A stretch of 64,000 nt of DNA from Rhodovulum euryhalinum. GTDB lineage: Bacteria; Pseudomonadota; Alphaproteobacteria; Rhodobacterales; Rhodobacteraceae. Shown here piece after piece: positions 53,646 through 63,272 of the stretch. Position numbers and translations under genes: made by a program. Every line of letters starts with the position of its first letter. Within the stretch, counting starts at the first letter, position 1. The notes under the pieces were generated by a model. That model ran no database searches and had not been told where the DNA came from. It saw nothing but the letters and a program-made list of their open reading frames with translations. The stretch lies in NCBI RefSeq assembly GCF_004342445.1, contig NZ_SLWW01000004.1, forward strand, positions 124,001-188,000, in the 5' to 3' direction.

Positions 53646-54104
53646 TCAGAAGTCCTTGGCACGGTAGTCGTCGTGGCAGCCCTTGCAGGTGCCGCCAAGC
53701 TGCTGGACCGCCTTGCCGAGTTCGGCCTTGTCGAGGCCGGCGACCGAGTTCAGCGCTTCGACCGCCTGGACATAGGCCATGCCTTTTTCCTGCACGCCGG
53801 CCATGTCTTCCCAGATCGCGGGCAGCGCGCGGGTCTTGCCGGGCATGTCGGCGTTCGAGGTGCCGGGCGCATAGAGATGGCCCATGTTGTAGGATGTCAG
53901 CAGCTTGAGGTTGTCGGCATGGCTCTGGGCGGCGGCACCGTCATAGTCGGTATCGCCCTTCACCATGGACACCAGCGCATCCATGTTCGCGCCGAGCAGG
54001 CTGTAGAAGCCGCGGCGGGCGTCGACCACGCCTTCGAGGTCGGCGGCCATGGCGGCGGCCGGCAGGGTGGCGAGGGCGGCCGTCAGAAGAAGAACCTTGC
54101 GCAT
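53646..54104 (-). CDS. Cytochrome c' (periplasmic)
   Basis: A 152-residue protein with signal peptide MRKVLLLTAALATLPAAAMA and a single C-terminal haem motif CKGCH. The four-helix bundle pattern ARRGFYSLLGANMDALVSMV and LPAIWEDMAGVQEKG is typical of cytochrome c', which binds NO and may protect against nitrosative stress. It precedes a cytochrome b561 gene on the same strand. The 206-base upstream spacer (54105-54310) shows no gene or clear promoter. Confidence 0.93.
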   Translation of the reverse strand: MRKVLLLTAALATLPAAAMAADLEGVVDARRGFYSLLGANMDALVSMVKGDTDYDGAAAQSHADNLKLLTSYNMGHLYAPGTSNADMPGKTRALPAIWEDMAGVQEKGMAYVQAVEALNSVAGLDKAELGKAVQQLGGTCKGCHDDYRAKDF

Positions 54105-54310
54105 GAATCTCTCCGTAGTGTGTTCAGGGGTTTCGAAACTTCGCTAGCACGCGACCGTCCCTTGGTCACGTCACAGTTGTATGTCGTCTCCGTCATGTCA
54201 CTTTTCCATGGGGCGATCTGCCGCGTTTGCGGCGTTTCGAGCCAGAATCCATGGCTTGCACGGAGACCGTGCGCCAGCGCGCAATTCCGCGACGGCCCGG
54301 GCGCCCGGCG

Positions 54311-55030
54311 TCAGGCCCCGGCCATCCGGTCCACCGCGGCCAGTTGGGCGCCATGGCGGCGCCGCGCCCCCGCTGCGGCGACGAGGGCCGCGAAAAGTGC
54401 GCGCTGGCGGCGGGCGTAGAGCAGGTGTTCGGGATGCCACTGCACGCCGAGGGCGAAGGGATCGCGGTCGCGTTCGATCGCCTGGACCATGCCGCCCCGG
54501 TCGCGGGCGGCGACCACCAGCGCCTCGCCCAGCCGGTCGACCGCCTGGGAATGGAGCGCGTTGACCCGCATCGGGCCGGTACCCGCGATCTCGGCCAGCC
54601 GCGTGCCGGGGGCGATCTCGACGCGCTTCTTCGGCAGGATTGTCCACACCCGGTCGGATGCGGTGTAGGTGCCATAGGCGTCCTGATCGAGCGTACCGCC
54701 AAGCGCGACGTTGATCATCTGTGCGCCGCGGCAGATCCCCAGCACGGGCTTGCCCAGGGCGATCGCCGCCTCGACCAGGCGGCGTTCCAGCGCGTCGCGG
54801 GCGGGGTCCAGCCGCGCCGAGGTCACCAGCCGCCCGCCATAAAGGTCGGGCGAGATATCATCGCCGCCGCCGATGATCAGCCCGTCGACGGTGTCCAGAT
54901 CAGCGGGCCGTCCCGCCCCCCAGCGCCGCGCGCGCCCGCCCGCGAGCCAGACGTTCAGCGCCACCAGCGGAAAGATCCGCCATCCCGAGCGCGCCGAGGT
55001 GGTGACCGCGATACGGGGGCGGTGGCTCAT
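54311..55030 (-). CDS. Class I glutamine amidotransferase / gamma-glutamyl hydrolase (peptidase C26)
   Basis: A 239-residue protein whose ATG overlaps the amidoligase stop (ATGA). The nucleophile is the cysteine of GICRGAQMINVALGG, and the His-Glu dyad is in GVQWHPEHLLYA. DGLIIGGGDDISPDLYGG is the oxyanion region. C26 enzymes split gamma-glutamyl amides (as PuuD does). Paired with an amidoligase, it may remove or edit the amide bond the ligase makes, or supply ammonia. Confidence 0.9.
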   Translation of the reverse strand: MSHRPRIAVTTSARSGWRIFPLVALNVWLAGGRARRWGAGRPADLDTVDGLIIGGGDDISPDLYGGRLVTSARLDPARDALERRLVEAAIALGKPVLGICRGAQMINVALGGTLDQDAYGTYTASDRVWTILPKKRVEIAPGTRLAEIAGTGPMRVNALHSQAVDRLGEALVVAARDRGGMVQAIERDRDPFALGVQWHPEHLLYARRQRALFAALVAAAGARRRHGAQLAAVDRMAGA

Positions 55031-56019
55031 CGGGTTTCCCAAAGCGCGAGCGCATCCAGACGCTCTTCGAGATGGGCGAACCAGTCGCCCCGCATCGTGG
55101 TCAGCGCGCCCCGGTAGGCCAGCCAGTCGGAGGCCAGCCGGTCCAGCGCCGCGGTGTCGGCGGCCAGCCGCTCGACCATCACCCAGCGGTTCCAGTCATA
55201 GGCGATGCGCCAGCCGGGCTCGTCGATCCGGCAATCGGGCAGGCGGTAGTGAAAGGTGGGCCGCGCCGAAACAAGGCCGCCGGCCCCTTCGAGCACCCCG
55301 CCCACGCGGTCGGCATCGAGGTGGCGGAACAGCGGCAGCAGGTCCAGCCCGCGGTTCCGGGTCGGCGTCTCGGCCAGGTAGGCGTCGATGAAGGCGGCGA
55401 GGTCCCAGCCGGCGGCCTCGCCCGCCAGCCGGTCGACCAGACGGCGCGGCCAGGGGTCGACGAAGGGCAGCACGCGGCGCGCCGGGTCGATCGGGTCGGC
55501 CTTTCTGAGCCAGTCCTCGATCAGGGCAAACGCGCGCGCAACCGGCAGGATCGTATCCAGCGTTTCTGCGGCGACCTCGGGGTTCAGGTGCAACCCGAAG
55601 CCCAGAAGCAGCCCGTCGCGGCTGCCCTGCGCGCCCGCCTCCCGCAGCGCGCCCCGCAGCCGGTCCAGCGCGGGCAGGTGGCCGGGGGCCAGCGGCGGGG
55701 TCACGATCTCGACCGGCACCACCGCGCGGCTGAGGTCAAGGCCCAGATCGGCAAGCTTGCCGCCCGCCTTCTCGCGCCAGATGGTGTCGAGGCAGACCTC
55801 GACCGCGCCCCAGTCCGTGCCCTCGACGACCAGCTCGTGCGCGGTTTTCTCGTGCACCCGGCCACCCAGGGCATCCGCCACGACCCGGGCGGCTTCGGCC
55901 TCGGTCAGCCCGCCGAACTCGATCTCTATCCCGGCCCGGCGGGGCGCACCCCCGGCGTTGGTTTCGGGGCACAGCGGCAGGAACCTGTCGCGCGGCACGA
56001 GGGCGGCAAGACTGTCCAT
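55027..56019 (-). CDS. Amidoligase-family (COOH-NH2 ligase) protein
   Basis: A 330-residue protein of the ATP-grasp-unrelated, glutamine-synthetase-like amidoligase family (PF12224). Landmarks are RRAGIEIEFGGLTEAEAARV near the N-terminus (GIEIEF is the conserved metal-binding strand), PVEIVTPPL, and LLLGFGLHLNPEVA. Such enzymes are predicted to form amide bonds on peptides or cell-wall substrates and were described mainly by comparative genomics. The amidotransferase gene follows in overlap, making a two-gene unit. Confidence 0.87.
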   Translation of the reverse strand: MDSLAALVPRDRFLPLCPETNAGGAPRRAGIEIEFGGLTEAEAARVVADALGGRVHEKTAHELVVEGTDWGAVEVCLDTIWREKAGGKLADLGLDLSRAVVPVEIVTPPLAPGHLPALDRLRGALREAGAQGSRDGLLLGFGLHLNPEVAAETLDTILPVARAFALIEDWLRKADPIDPARRVLPFVDPWPRRLVDRLAGEAAGWDLAAFIDAYLAETPTRNRGLDLLPLFRHLDADRVGGVLEGAGGLVSARPTFHYRLPDCRIDEPGWRIAYDWNRWVMVERLAADTAALDRLASDWLAYRGALTTMRGDWFAHLEERLDALALWETR

Positions 56020-56056
56020 CGGGCCTGGCCTTTCCGGGGGCCGCCCCCCCCTTGCA

Positions 56057-56386
56057 CTACATGGAAAACGAGGTGCCGCAGCCGCAGGAACTCGACGCGT
56101 TCGGGTTTTCGATCACGAAGCGCGCGCCGATCAGTTCCTCGGTAAAGTCGATCGTGGCGTTCGACAGAAAGGGCAGCGAGACGGAATCGACCACCACGGT
56201 CTCGCCCGCGCCCTCAAGCACCGTGTCGTCGGCCGCCGGCGCGTCCAGCGTGATCGCGTACTGAAAGCCCGAGCAGCCGCCCCCCTCGACCGCGATGCGC
56301 AACGCCTTGCCCTGGGCCGCGGCGCCGATTTCCGCGAGGCGGGCAAAGGCGCGGTCGGTGACTTTCGGCGGAACGGTCAGGTCCAT
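56057..56386 (-). CDS. erpA: Iron-sulfur cluster insertion protein ErpA (A-type carrier)
   Basis: A 109-residue HesB/IscA-family protein starting MDLTVPPKVTDRAFARLAEI. The three cluster-binding cysteines are in GGGCSGFQYAI and SSSCGCGTSF. It transfers Fe-S clusters to client enzymes in the cytoplasm. ErpA is preferred over IscA because the gene is isolated from isc/suf genes, but the two cannot be separated firmly by sequence. It is divergent from dgt with a 78-base spacer. Confidence 0.88.
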   Translation of the reverse strand: MDLTVPPKVTDRAFARLAEIGAAAQGKALRIAVEGGGCSGFQYAITLDAPAADDTVLEGAGETVVVDSVSLPFLSNATIDFTEELIGARFVIENPNASSSCGCGTSFSM

Positions 56387-56464
56387 CGCGGATTCCCCTG
56401 TGTCCAAACGGTTTCCCGTTCAATATATGGGGTTCGACACTGGGAACAAGCGAAGAGGCCCCGG

Positions 56465-57619
56465 ATGCTGGCCCCCTATGCCTGCGACCCCGCGAAAACC
56501 CGCGGGCGGCTCTTTCCCGAGGAGGAAAGCGCCTTCCGCTCGGCGTTTCAGCGCGACCGCGACCGGATCATCCATTCCTCGGCCTTCCGCCGGCTGATGC
56601 ACAAGACGCAGGTCTTCGTGGTGCACGAGGGCGACAGCTTTCGCACCCGGCTGACCCATTCGATCGAGGTGGCGCAGGTCGCGCGCACCATCGCCGGTGT
56701 GCTCGGCCTGAACGGCGAGCTGACCGAGGCCGTGGCGCTGGCCCATGACCTTGGCCACACGCCGTTCGGCCATACCGGCGAGGACGCGCTGGCCGCGGCG
56801 ATGGCGCCCCATGGCGGATTCGACCACAACGCGCAGGCGATCCGGATCGTGACCCGGCTGGAACGCCACTATGCCGAATTCGACGGGCTGAACCTGACCT
56901 GGGAGGCGCTGGAGGGGATCGCCAAGCATAACGGCCCCGTCACCGGCCCGCTGCCCTACGCGCTGGCCGATTACAACGGCTGTCACGACCTGGAACTGGC
57001 CACCCATGCCAGCGCCGAGGCGCAGGTCGCAGCCCTGGCCGACGACATCGCCTACAACAACCATGACCTGCATGACGGGCTGCGCGCGGGGCTCTTCACC
57101 GAAGAGGAACTGGCCGGCCTGCCGATCCTCGATGCCTGCTTTGCCGAGGTCGACCGGGCCTATCCGGGACTGGACTGGAACCGCCGCCGCCACGAGGCGA
57201 CGCGCCGTTTCTTCGGGGTGATGGTCGAGAACGTGATCGCGACCGCGCGCACCACGCTGGCCGAGGCCGCGCCCGCCAGCGCCGAGGAGGTGCGCGCCCT
57301 GGGCCGCCCGGTGGTGCGCTTCACCGATGCGCTGTGGTCGGATCTGAAACAGATCCGCGCGTTTCTGTTCCGCCGGATGTACCGCGCGCCCTCGGTGATG
57401 GCGGTCCGTGCCGAGGTGACGCGGGTGGTCGAGGCGCTGTTTCCGCTCTACCTGAATGATCCTTCGCTCTTGCCCGGGAAATGGCGCGAGGATGTGGCCG
57501 CGGCGGCGGACCGGACGGAACTGGCAAGGATCGTGGCCGATTACATCGCGGGCATGACCGACCGGTTCGCTATGCAGGAACATGCGCGGCTGACCGGCGG
57601 CGCGGGACAGGGGGGCTGA
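56465..57619 (+). CDS. dgt: Deoxyguanosinetriphosphate triphosphohydrolase-like protein
   Basis: A 384-residue HD-domain protein starting MLAPYACDPAKTRGRLFPEE. The metal-binding residues are in RLTHSIEVAQ (His), LAHDLGHTPFGHTGED (His-Asp) and the later AALADDIAYNNHDLHDG (Asp). It hydrolyses dNTPs to deoxynucleosides and triphosphate. The erpA-dgt-argS-SPOR-nagZ-scpA neighbourhood is common in alphaproteobacteria; an antiporter gene is inserted here after dgt. The TGATG overlap couples it to that gene. Confidence 0.93.
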   Translation: MLAPYACDPAKTRGRLFPEEESAFRSAFQRDRDRIIHSSAFRRLMHKTQVFVVHEGDSFRTRLTHSIEVAQVARTIAGVLGLNGELTEAVALAHDLGHTPFGHTGEDALAAAMAPHGGFDHNAQAIRIVTRLERHYAEFDGLNLTWEALEGIAKHNGPVTGPLPYALADYNGCHDLELATHASAEAQVAALADDIAYNNHDLHDGLRAGLFTEEELAGLPILDACFAEVDRAYPGLDWNRRRHEATRRFFGVMVENVIATARTTLAEAAPASAEEVRALGRPVVRFTDALWSDLKQIRAFLFRRMYRAPSVMAVRAEVTRVVEALFPLYLNDPSLLPGKWREDVAAAADRTELARIVADYIAGMTDRFAMQEHARLTGGAGQGG

Positions 57620-59439
57620 TGGCGACCGGAACCGAAGGAGCGCTGAACCCCGTTATGGCCTTCGCGCTGGTGGGCGCGCTGGGGGTCGGGGCGCAGTGGC
57701 TGGCCTGGCGCCTGCGGCTGCCCGCGATCGTTCTGATGCTGGTGGCGGGCCTTGTGGTCGGCCCCGGGCTGGGCGTGTTCGATCCCTCGCGCGACATCGG
57801 CGACTTGATGTCGCCGATCATCGCCATCGCGGTCGCGATCATCCTGTTCGAGGGCGGGCTTACGCTGAACGTTCGTTCGCTTGCCGATGCCGCGCCCGGG
57901 GTGTTGCGGCTGGTGATCCTGGGTGCGCCGCTGGGCTGGCTGTTCTCGGCACTGGCGCTGCACTACGCTGCGGGGCTTGGCTGGGCGGCGTCCGCCGTGT
58001 TCGGGGGGATCCTGATCGTCACCGGCCCCACGGTGATCGCGCCCTTGCTGCGCCAGGCCCGCCTCGCACGCCGTCCCGCGCAACTGCTGCAATGGGAGGC
58101 GATCGTCAACGACGCGGTGGGCGCGCTGGCCGCGGTGCTGGCCTTCGAGGTGGTGATCGTCCTGAACTCGAATGTCAGCCCCGGCGCGGCGGCGGGCGAC
58201 ATGGCGTTCGGAATTCTGCTTGCGCTTGGGCTGGGGCTTCTGTCGGGCTGGGGGCTTTCGAGCGCGTTCCGCCGGGCGCTGGTCGCGGAATACATGAAGG
58301 TGCCGGTGCTGTTCGCGGTGGTGCTGCTGACCTTTGCGCTGTCGGACGCGGTGCTGCACGAAAGCGGGCTTCTGGCGGTGACCGTCATGGGGGTGTTCAT
58401 CGCGAATGCCGATCTGCCCTCCTATGACGAGATCCGCCGCTTCAAGGAACACGCGACGATCCTGCTGGTGTCGGGCGTGTTCATCCTGCTGGCCGCCGAC
58501 ATGGACATCGACACACTCAGGACGCTTGACTGGCGGGCGCTTGGCTTCGTGCTGGCCGCGATCCTGCTGGCGCGGCCCCTGACGGTGCTGGTCTCGCTGG
58601 CCTTCTCGCCGGTGCCGTGGCGCGAGCGGCTGCTGGTCGCCTTTACCGGTCCGCGCGGGGTCGTGCTGGTCGCGGTGGCGGGGCTGTTCGGCGAACGGCT
58701 GACCGAGCTGGGGTTCGAGGACGGGGCGCGGATCGCGCCGCTGGCCTTCGTGCTGGTGGCGGCGACCGTGGTGCTGCACGGCTTTACCATGGTGCCGTTC
58801 GCCCGCTGGCTGGGCCTGACCGGGGCCGAGAAGCCGGGGGTGATCCTGGTGGGCGGGTCAAGCTTTGCGACCGGCCTTGCCGAGGCGCTGCACAAGGCCG
58901 ATGTCCCGGTGCTGCTGGCCGATCCGAACCGGTCGCGGCTGCGTTCGGCACGCGACGCGGGCCTGCCCACCTTCTACGGCGACATCCTGTCCGAGGCGGC
59001 CGAACATTCGGTCGAGCTTGTCAGCTATGGCTCTGTCGTGGCCGCCACCGACAACGATGCCTACAACACGCTGGTCGCCACCGACCTTGCCCCGGAATTC
59101 GGCCGCGAGCATGTCTATCAGCTGAAACGCGCCCGGCAGGAAAGCCGCCGCCACGCGCTGCCCGCCTCGCTGGGCGGGCGGGCCATCGGCGGCGGGCATG
59201 GCTATCTCGACCTGACCCGGATGATGACCGAGGGCTGGCGGTTCCGCACGACGAAGCTGACCGAGGAATTCCCCATCGAGGCCTGGCGCAAGGCAGCGCC
59301 CGATGCCGTGCCCCTTGCGGTGATCGGTCCGAACGGCACCCCGCGCCTCGTCTCGGACGAGAACGGCTTGCGCGCCGGGGCCGGCAGCCGGGTCGTTGCG
59401 CTGGTCCCGCCGGGCGAGACGGCGACACCCGCGGGCTGA
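57619..59439 (+). CDS. CPA1-type cation/proton antiporter with TrkA_N domain
   Basis: A 606-residue membrane protein. About a dozen hydrophobic segments fill residues 10-410, with [29 protein letters not shown] and the conserved acidic pair in [19 protein letters not shown], the ion-binding site region. A C-terminal TrkA_N (NAD-binding) domain begins [20 protein letters not shown]. NhaP/KefB-like sodium or potassium/proton exchange is likely; the ion cannot be told. It overlaps dgt and is followed by argS after 62 bases. Confidence 0.9.
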   Translation: MATGTEGALNPVMAFALVGALGVGAQWLAWRLRLPAIVLMLVAGLVVGPGLGVFDPSRDIGDLMSPIIAIAVAIILFEGGLTLNVRSLADAAPGVLRLVILGAPLGWLFSALALHYAAGLGWAASAVFGGILIVTGPTVIAPLLRQARLARRPAQLLQWEAIVNDAVGALAAVLAFEVVIVLNSNVSPGAAAGDMAFGILLALGLGLLSGWGLSSAFRRALVAEYMKVPVLFAVVLLTFALSDAVLHESGLLAVTVMGVFIANADLPSYDEIRRFKEHATILLVSGVFILLAADMDIDTLRTLDWRALGFVLAAILLARPLTVLVSLAFSPVPWRERLLVAFTGPRGVVLVAVAGLFGERLTELGFEDGARIAPLAFVLVAATVVLHGFTMVPFARWLGLTGAEKPGVILVGGSSFATGLAEALHKADVPVLLADPNRSRLRSARDAGLPTFYGDILSEAAEHSVELVSYGSVVAATDNDAYNTLVATDLAPEFGREHVYQLKRARQESRRHALPASLGGRAIGGGHGYLDLTRMMTEGWRFRTTKLTEEFPIEAWRKAAPDAVPLAVIGPNGTPRLVSDENGLRAGAGSRVVALVPPGETATPAG

Positions 59440-59501
59440 GCGGGGGCGTTGACCCCGGCCGCGCCCGTGGTAAACCGCGCGAGCCACCGAAAGGGATGCA
59501 G

Positions 59502-61247
59502 ATGAACCTCTTCTCCGATCTCCGCGCGCTCGTGATCGACAGCCTCGCCGCGATGGAGGCCGAGGGCGCGCTGCCCGCCGGGCTCGACCTGTCGAACGTC
59601 GCGGTCGAGCCGCCGCGCGATGCCGCCCATGGCGACATGGCCACCAACGCCGCGATGGTGCTGGCCAAGCCCGCCGGGCGGAAGCCCCGCGACATCGCCG
59701 AGGCGCTGGCGCCGCGCCTCATGGCCGATCCCCGCGTCACCCTGGCCGAGGTGGCGGGGCCGGGCTTTCTGAACCTGCGCCTCGCGCCCGCCGTCTGGCA
59801 GGGCGTCGTCGGCCGGGTGCTGGCCGAAGGCACCGGGTTCGGGCGGTCCGGCATGGGGCAGGGGCAGAAGGTCAATGTCGAATATGTCTCGGCAAACCCC
59901 ACCGGCCCGTTGCATGTGGGCCACACCCGCGGCGCGGTCTTCGGCGATGCGCTGGCGAACCTGCTGGCCTATTCCGGCCATCGGGTGACGCGCGAATACT
60001 ACATCAACGATGGCGGCGCGCAGGTCGACGTTCTGGCCCGCTCGGTCTACCTGCGCTACCTCGAAGCGCATGGCCAGGAGGTGGCGTTCGAGGACGGCAC
60101 CTATCCCGGCGACTACCTGATCGAGGTCGGGCAGGCGCTCAAGGACAAGGTGGGCGACGCCTATGTCGGCCAGCCCGAGGACGTCTGGCTGACCGAGGTG
60201 CGCGACTTTGCCACCGACCGGATGATGGACCTGATCCGCGCCGATCTGGCCGCGCTGGGCGTCGCGATGGATGTCTTCTTCTCCGAGAAGTCGCTGTACG
60301 GCACCGGCCGGATCGAGGCCGCGATCGAGGCGCTGAAGGCCAGGGGCCTGATCTATGTCGGCGTGCTGGAGCCGCCCAAGGGCAAGACTCCCGAGGACTG
60401 GGAGCCGCGCGAGCAGACGCTGTTCCGGTCCACCGAACATGGCGACGACGTGGACCGGCCGATCATGAAGTCGGACGGGTCCTGGACCTATTTCGCCCCG
60501 GACATCGCCTATCATTTCGACAAGATTTCCAGGGGCTTCGACGCGCTTATTGATGTGTTCGGCGCCGATCACGGCGGCTATGTCAAGCGCATGAAGGCCG
60601 CCGTCTCGGCGCTGTCGGGGGGTGCCGTGCCGCTCGACATCAAGCTGACGCAGCTGGTCAAGCTCTACCAGAACGGAGAGCCCTTCAAGATGTCGAAACG
60701 CGCGGGCACCTTCGTGACCTTGCGCGACGTGGTCGACCAGGTGGGGCCGGACGTCACCCGGTTTCACATGCTGACGCGCAAGAACGACGCGCCGCTCGAT
60801 TTCGATTTCGCCAAGGTTCTGGAACAGTCGAAGGACAACCCCGTTTTCTACGTGCAATACGCCCATGCCCGGATCTGCAGCGTGCTGCGCAAGGCCGCCG
60901 AGGCGGGGATCGTGGCGGATGATGCAACGCTTGCCGCGGCCGATCTGGCAAAACTCGGCCACGAGGCCGAGATCGCGGTCGCGAAAAAGCTGGCCGAATG
61001 GCCGCGTCTGGTCGAGATCGCCGCCCGCAGCCATGAACCGCACCGGGTGGCCTTCTACCTTTACGAACTGGCATCCGACTTCCACGCGCTGTGGAACAGG
61101 GGCAACGAGGACCCCTCGCTGCGGTTCCTGCAGGAGGGCGATCCGGCCACAAGCCAGGCCAAAATCGCGCTGGCCCGGGCCGTCGCCGTTGTCATTTCGG
61201 CCGGTCTTGGTATTCTTGGCGTCACCCCGCTCGACGAAATGCGCTGA
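59502..61247 (+). CDS. argS: Arginyl-tRNA synthetase
   Basis: A 581-residue class I synthetase starting [25 protein letters not shown] lies six bases upstream of this ATG, whereas the ATG at 59496 has no room for a site. The HIGH variant is in [20 protein letters not shown] and the KMSKS variant in [13 protein letters not shown]. The C-terminal DALR domain contains [13 protein letters not shown]. It charges tRNA-Arg in the cytoplasm. Confidence 0.96.
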   Translation: MNLFSDLRALVIDSLAAMEAEGALPAGLDLSNVAVEPPRDAAHGDMATNAAMVLAKPAGRKPRDIAEALAPRLMADPRVTLAEVAGPGFLNLRLAPAVWQGVVGRVLAEGTGFGRSGMGQGQKVNVEYVSANPTGPLHVGHTRGAVFGDALANLLAYSGHRVTREYYINDGGAQVDVLARSVYLRYLEAHGQEVAFEDGTYPGDYLIEVGQALKDKVGDAYVGQPEDVWLTEVRDFATDRMMDLIRADLAALGVAMDVFFSEKSLYGTGRIEAAIEALKARGLIYVGVLEPPKGKTPEDWEPREQTLFRSTEHGDDVDRPIMKSDGSWTYFAPDIAYHFDKISRGFDALIDVFGADHGGYVKRMKAAVSALSGGAVPLDIKLTQLVKLYQNGEPFKMSKRAGTFVTLRDVVDQVGPDVTRFHMLTRKNDAPLDFDFAKVLEQSKDNPVFYVQYAHARICSVLRKAAEAGIVADDATLAAADLAKLGHEAEIAVAKKLAEWPRLVEIAARSHEPHRVAFYLYELASDFHALWNRGNEDPSLRFLQEGDPATSQAKIALARAVAVVISAGLGILGVTPLDEMR

Positions 61248-61329
61248 AAAACAAGGCGCAGCCCGGAGCGGGGATTGAGACAGGCAAGAAACAACCGGCG
61301 GACAACGAGCCCCGGGAAACGAGGCGGCT

Positions 61330-62259
61330 ATGGCAGATATCGATTTCGATGCGTTCGGTGCGCCGGGCCGGGACGGTCCCGAACCCGCGCTCAAGACCAT
61401 GTTGCACTGGGCCGGGGGTGTTGTGTCGCTCTCGCTGGTGGCGGGGCTCTGCGTCTGGGGCTACCAGATCATGGTGCGTGATGTGAGCGGCGTGCCGGTC
61501 GTCCGCGCGCTGGAAGGTCCGATGCGGATCGCGCCCGAGGATCCCGGCGGCCAGCAAGCGGAACATCAGGGGCTTGCCGTGAACAGTGTCGCCGCCGAGG
61601 GCGAGGCGGCCCCGCCCGCCGACACGCTGCGGCTTGCCCCGGCCCCGGTGGTGCTGGCCGACGAGGACCGGCCCGTCGCCGTGCTTGCCCCCGCCGAATT
61701 GACCGCCGCGCCCGACATGCCCGCCGACGGGATATCTGCACCCGAACCCGTCGTGGCCGAACTGGCGCTGTCCGGGGAGACCGCGCGCGATCCCGTGGCC
61801 GAGACGGGGGCCGCGCCCGAGGTGACGGCCGAAGAAGAGATCGTGTCGCTGGTGGCGCTGCCCAGGGGGGCGCTCAGCCACTCGCCCCGGCCGATCGCCC
61901 GGCCGGACAACGTGGACCTTGCCGCGCAGGCCGCCATCGCCGCGGCCTCGGCCGCGCTTGCGCCCCGCGATACGGCGGATCTGGCGGGTGCGGATGTGAT
62001 CGCGGGGACTGCGCTGGTCCAGCTTGGCGCCTTCGACAATGCCGACGAGGCCCGCAGCACCTGGGACGCGCTGGCCGCGCAGGGCCGGTTTGCCGAGTTC
62101 TTCGACCAGAAATCCCGTGTCATCCAGGAAACCGAGGGCGGCGGGCGCACCTTCTATCGTCTCCGCGCCGCGGGCTTTTCCGACATGGCCGACGCGCGCC
62201 GGTTCTGCGCGGCGCTGATGGCCGAGGGCGCGGACTGCATTCCGGTGGTGGCACGGTGA
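61330..62259 (+). CDS. SPOR-domain membrane protein
   Basis: A 309-residue protein with one transmembrane segment (GGVVSLSLVAGLCVWGYQIM, about residues 29-48), a long Ala/Pro/Glu-rich periplasmic linker to about residue 220, and a C-terminal SPOR domain (ALVQLGAFDNADEARSTWDA ... RTFYRLRAAGFSDMADARRF). SPOR domains bind denuded septal peptidoglycan and localise proteins to the division site. Its position between argS and nagZ is conserved in this group. Confidence 0.9.
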   Translation: MADIDFDAFGAPGRDGPEPALKTMLHWAGGVVSLSLVAGLCVWGYQIMVRDVSGVPVVRALEGPMRIAPEDPGGQQAEHQGLAVNSVAAEGEAAPPADTLRLAPAPVVLADEDRPVAVLAPAELTAAPDMPADGISAPEPVVAELALSGETARDPVAETGAAPEVTAEEEIVSLVALPRGALSHSPRPIARPDNVDLAAQAAIAAASAALAPRDTADLAGADVIAGTALVQLGAFDNADEARSTWDALAAQGRFAEFFDQKSRVIQETEGGGRTFYRLRAAGFSDMADARRFCAALMAEGADCIPVVAR

Positions 62260-63272
62260 CGCGACGGGCCGGGGCCTATATCCTGGGCTGTTCCGGCCCC
62301 GCGCTCACGCCGGCCGAGCGCCGCTTCTTTGCAGAGGCCAACCCGCTCGGCTTCATCCTGTTCTCGCGCAATGTCCGCGATCCTTCGCAGGTGCGCGCGC
62401 TGGTGGATTCGCTGCGCGAAACCGTCGGGCGCCGGGTGCCGGTCCTGATCGACCAGGAGGGCGGGCGCGTCCAGCGTCTGACCGCCCCTTACTGGCGGGT
62501 CTGGGCGGCGGCAGCGGCCCAGGTCGAGGCGGTGGGATCCGATCTTGCCGCCCGGTCGATGTACCTGCGTTCGCGCCTGATCGCGCGCGAACTGAACCTG
62601 CTGGGGATCGACGTCAATTGCGCGCCGGTGGCCGACATCGCGCGGCCCGAAACGCATGCAGTTCTGAAGAACCGCTGCTATGGCACCGAACCTGCGCACG
62701 TGATCCGGATCGCCCGCGCCGTGGCGGACGGGCTGCTGGAAGGCGGGGTCCTGCCGGTCCTGAAGCACATCCCCGGCCATGGCCGGGCGACCCTCGACAG
62801 CCACAAGGATCTGCCGCGGGTCAAGACCTCGCACTCGGTGCTTGAGGCGACCGATTTCGCCCCGTTCCGCGCGCTGTCGGACCTGCCGATGGCAATGACC
62901 GCCCATGTCATCTATGACACGCTGGATGCGGGGACCCCGGTCACCACCTCGGGTGAGGCCGTGCTGTTCCTGCGCAGGGGCCTCGGGTTCCAGGGCTTCC
63001 TGATGACCGATGACATCTCGATGAAGGCGCTGTCGGGAAGTCTGACCGCGCGCTGCGAGGCCAGCCTTGGGGCCGGCTGTGACGCGGTCTTGCATTGCAA
63101 CGGCAATCTCGCCGAAATGGAAGAGGTCGCGGCGGCCTCTGGCACGATGTCCGAAAAGGCCGCGGCGCGTCTGGCGCGGGCGCTGGCCCGGCGGCGCGCG
63201 GCGGTGCCGGGCGACATCGCGGCACTGGCGGCCGAGCTTGACGGGATGCTGGGAACCAAGCGCAATGCCTGA
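62256..63272 (+). CDS. nagZ: Beta-N-acetylhexosaminidase (GH3)
   Basis: A 338-residue GH3 enzyme starting at GTG 62256, which overlaps the SPOR gene stop (GTGA). Family blocks are LIDQEGGRVQRL, the loop KHIPGHGRATLDSHKDLP carrying the general acid/base His-Asp dyad, and LMTDDISMKALSG with the catalytic aspartate. It removes GlcNAc from anhydromuropeptides in cytoplasmic peptidoglycan recycling. Its product pool controls AmpC induction in other bacteria. Confidence 0.95.
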   Translation: MTRRAGAYILGCSGPALTPAERRFFAEANPLGFILFSRNVRDPSQVRALVDSLRETVGRRVPVLIDQEGGRVQRLTAPYWRVWAAAAAQVEAVGSDLAARSMYLRSRLIARELNLLGIDVNCAPVADIARPETHAVLKNRCYGTEPAHVIRIARAVADGLLEGGVLPVLKHIPGHGRATLDSHKDLPRVKTSHSVLEATDFAPFRALSDLPMAMTAHVIYDTLDAGTPVTTSGEAVLFLRRGLGFQGFLMTDDISMKALSGSLTARCEASLGAGCDAVLHCNGNLAEMEEVAAASGTMSEKAAARLARALARRRAAVPGDIAALAAELDGMLGTKRNA

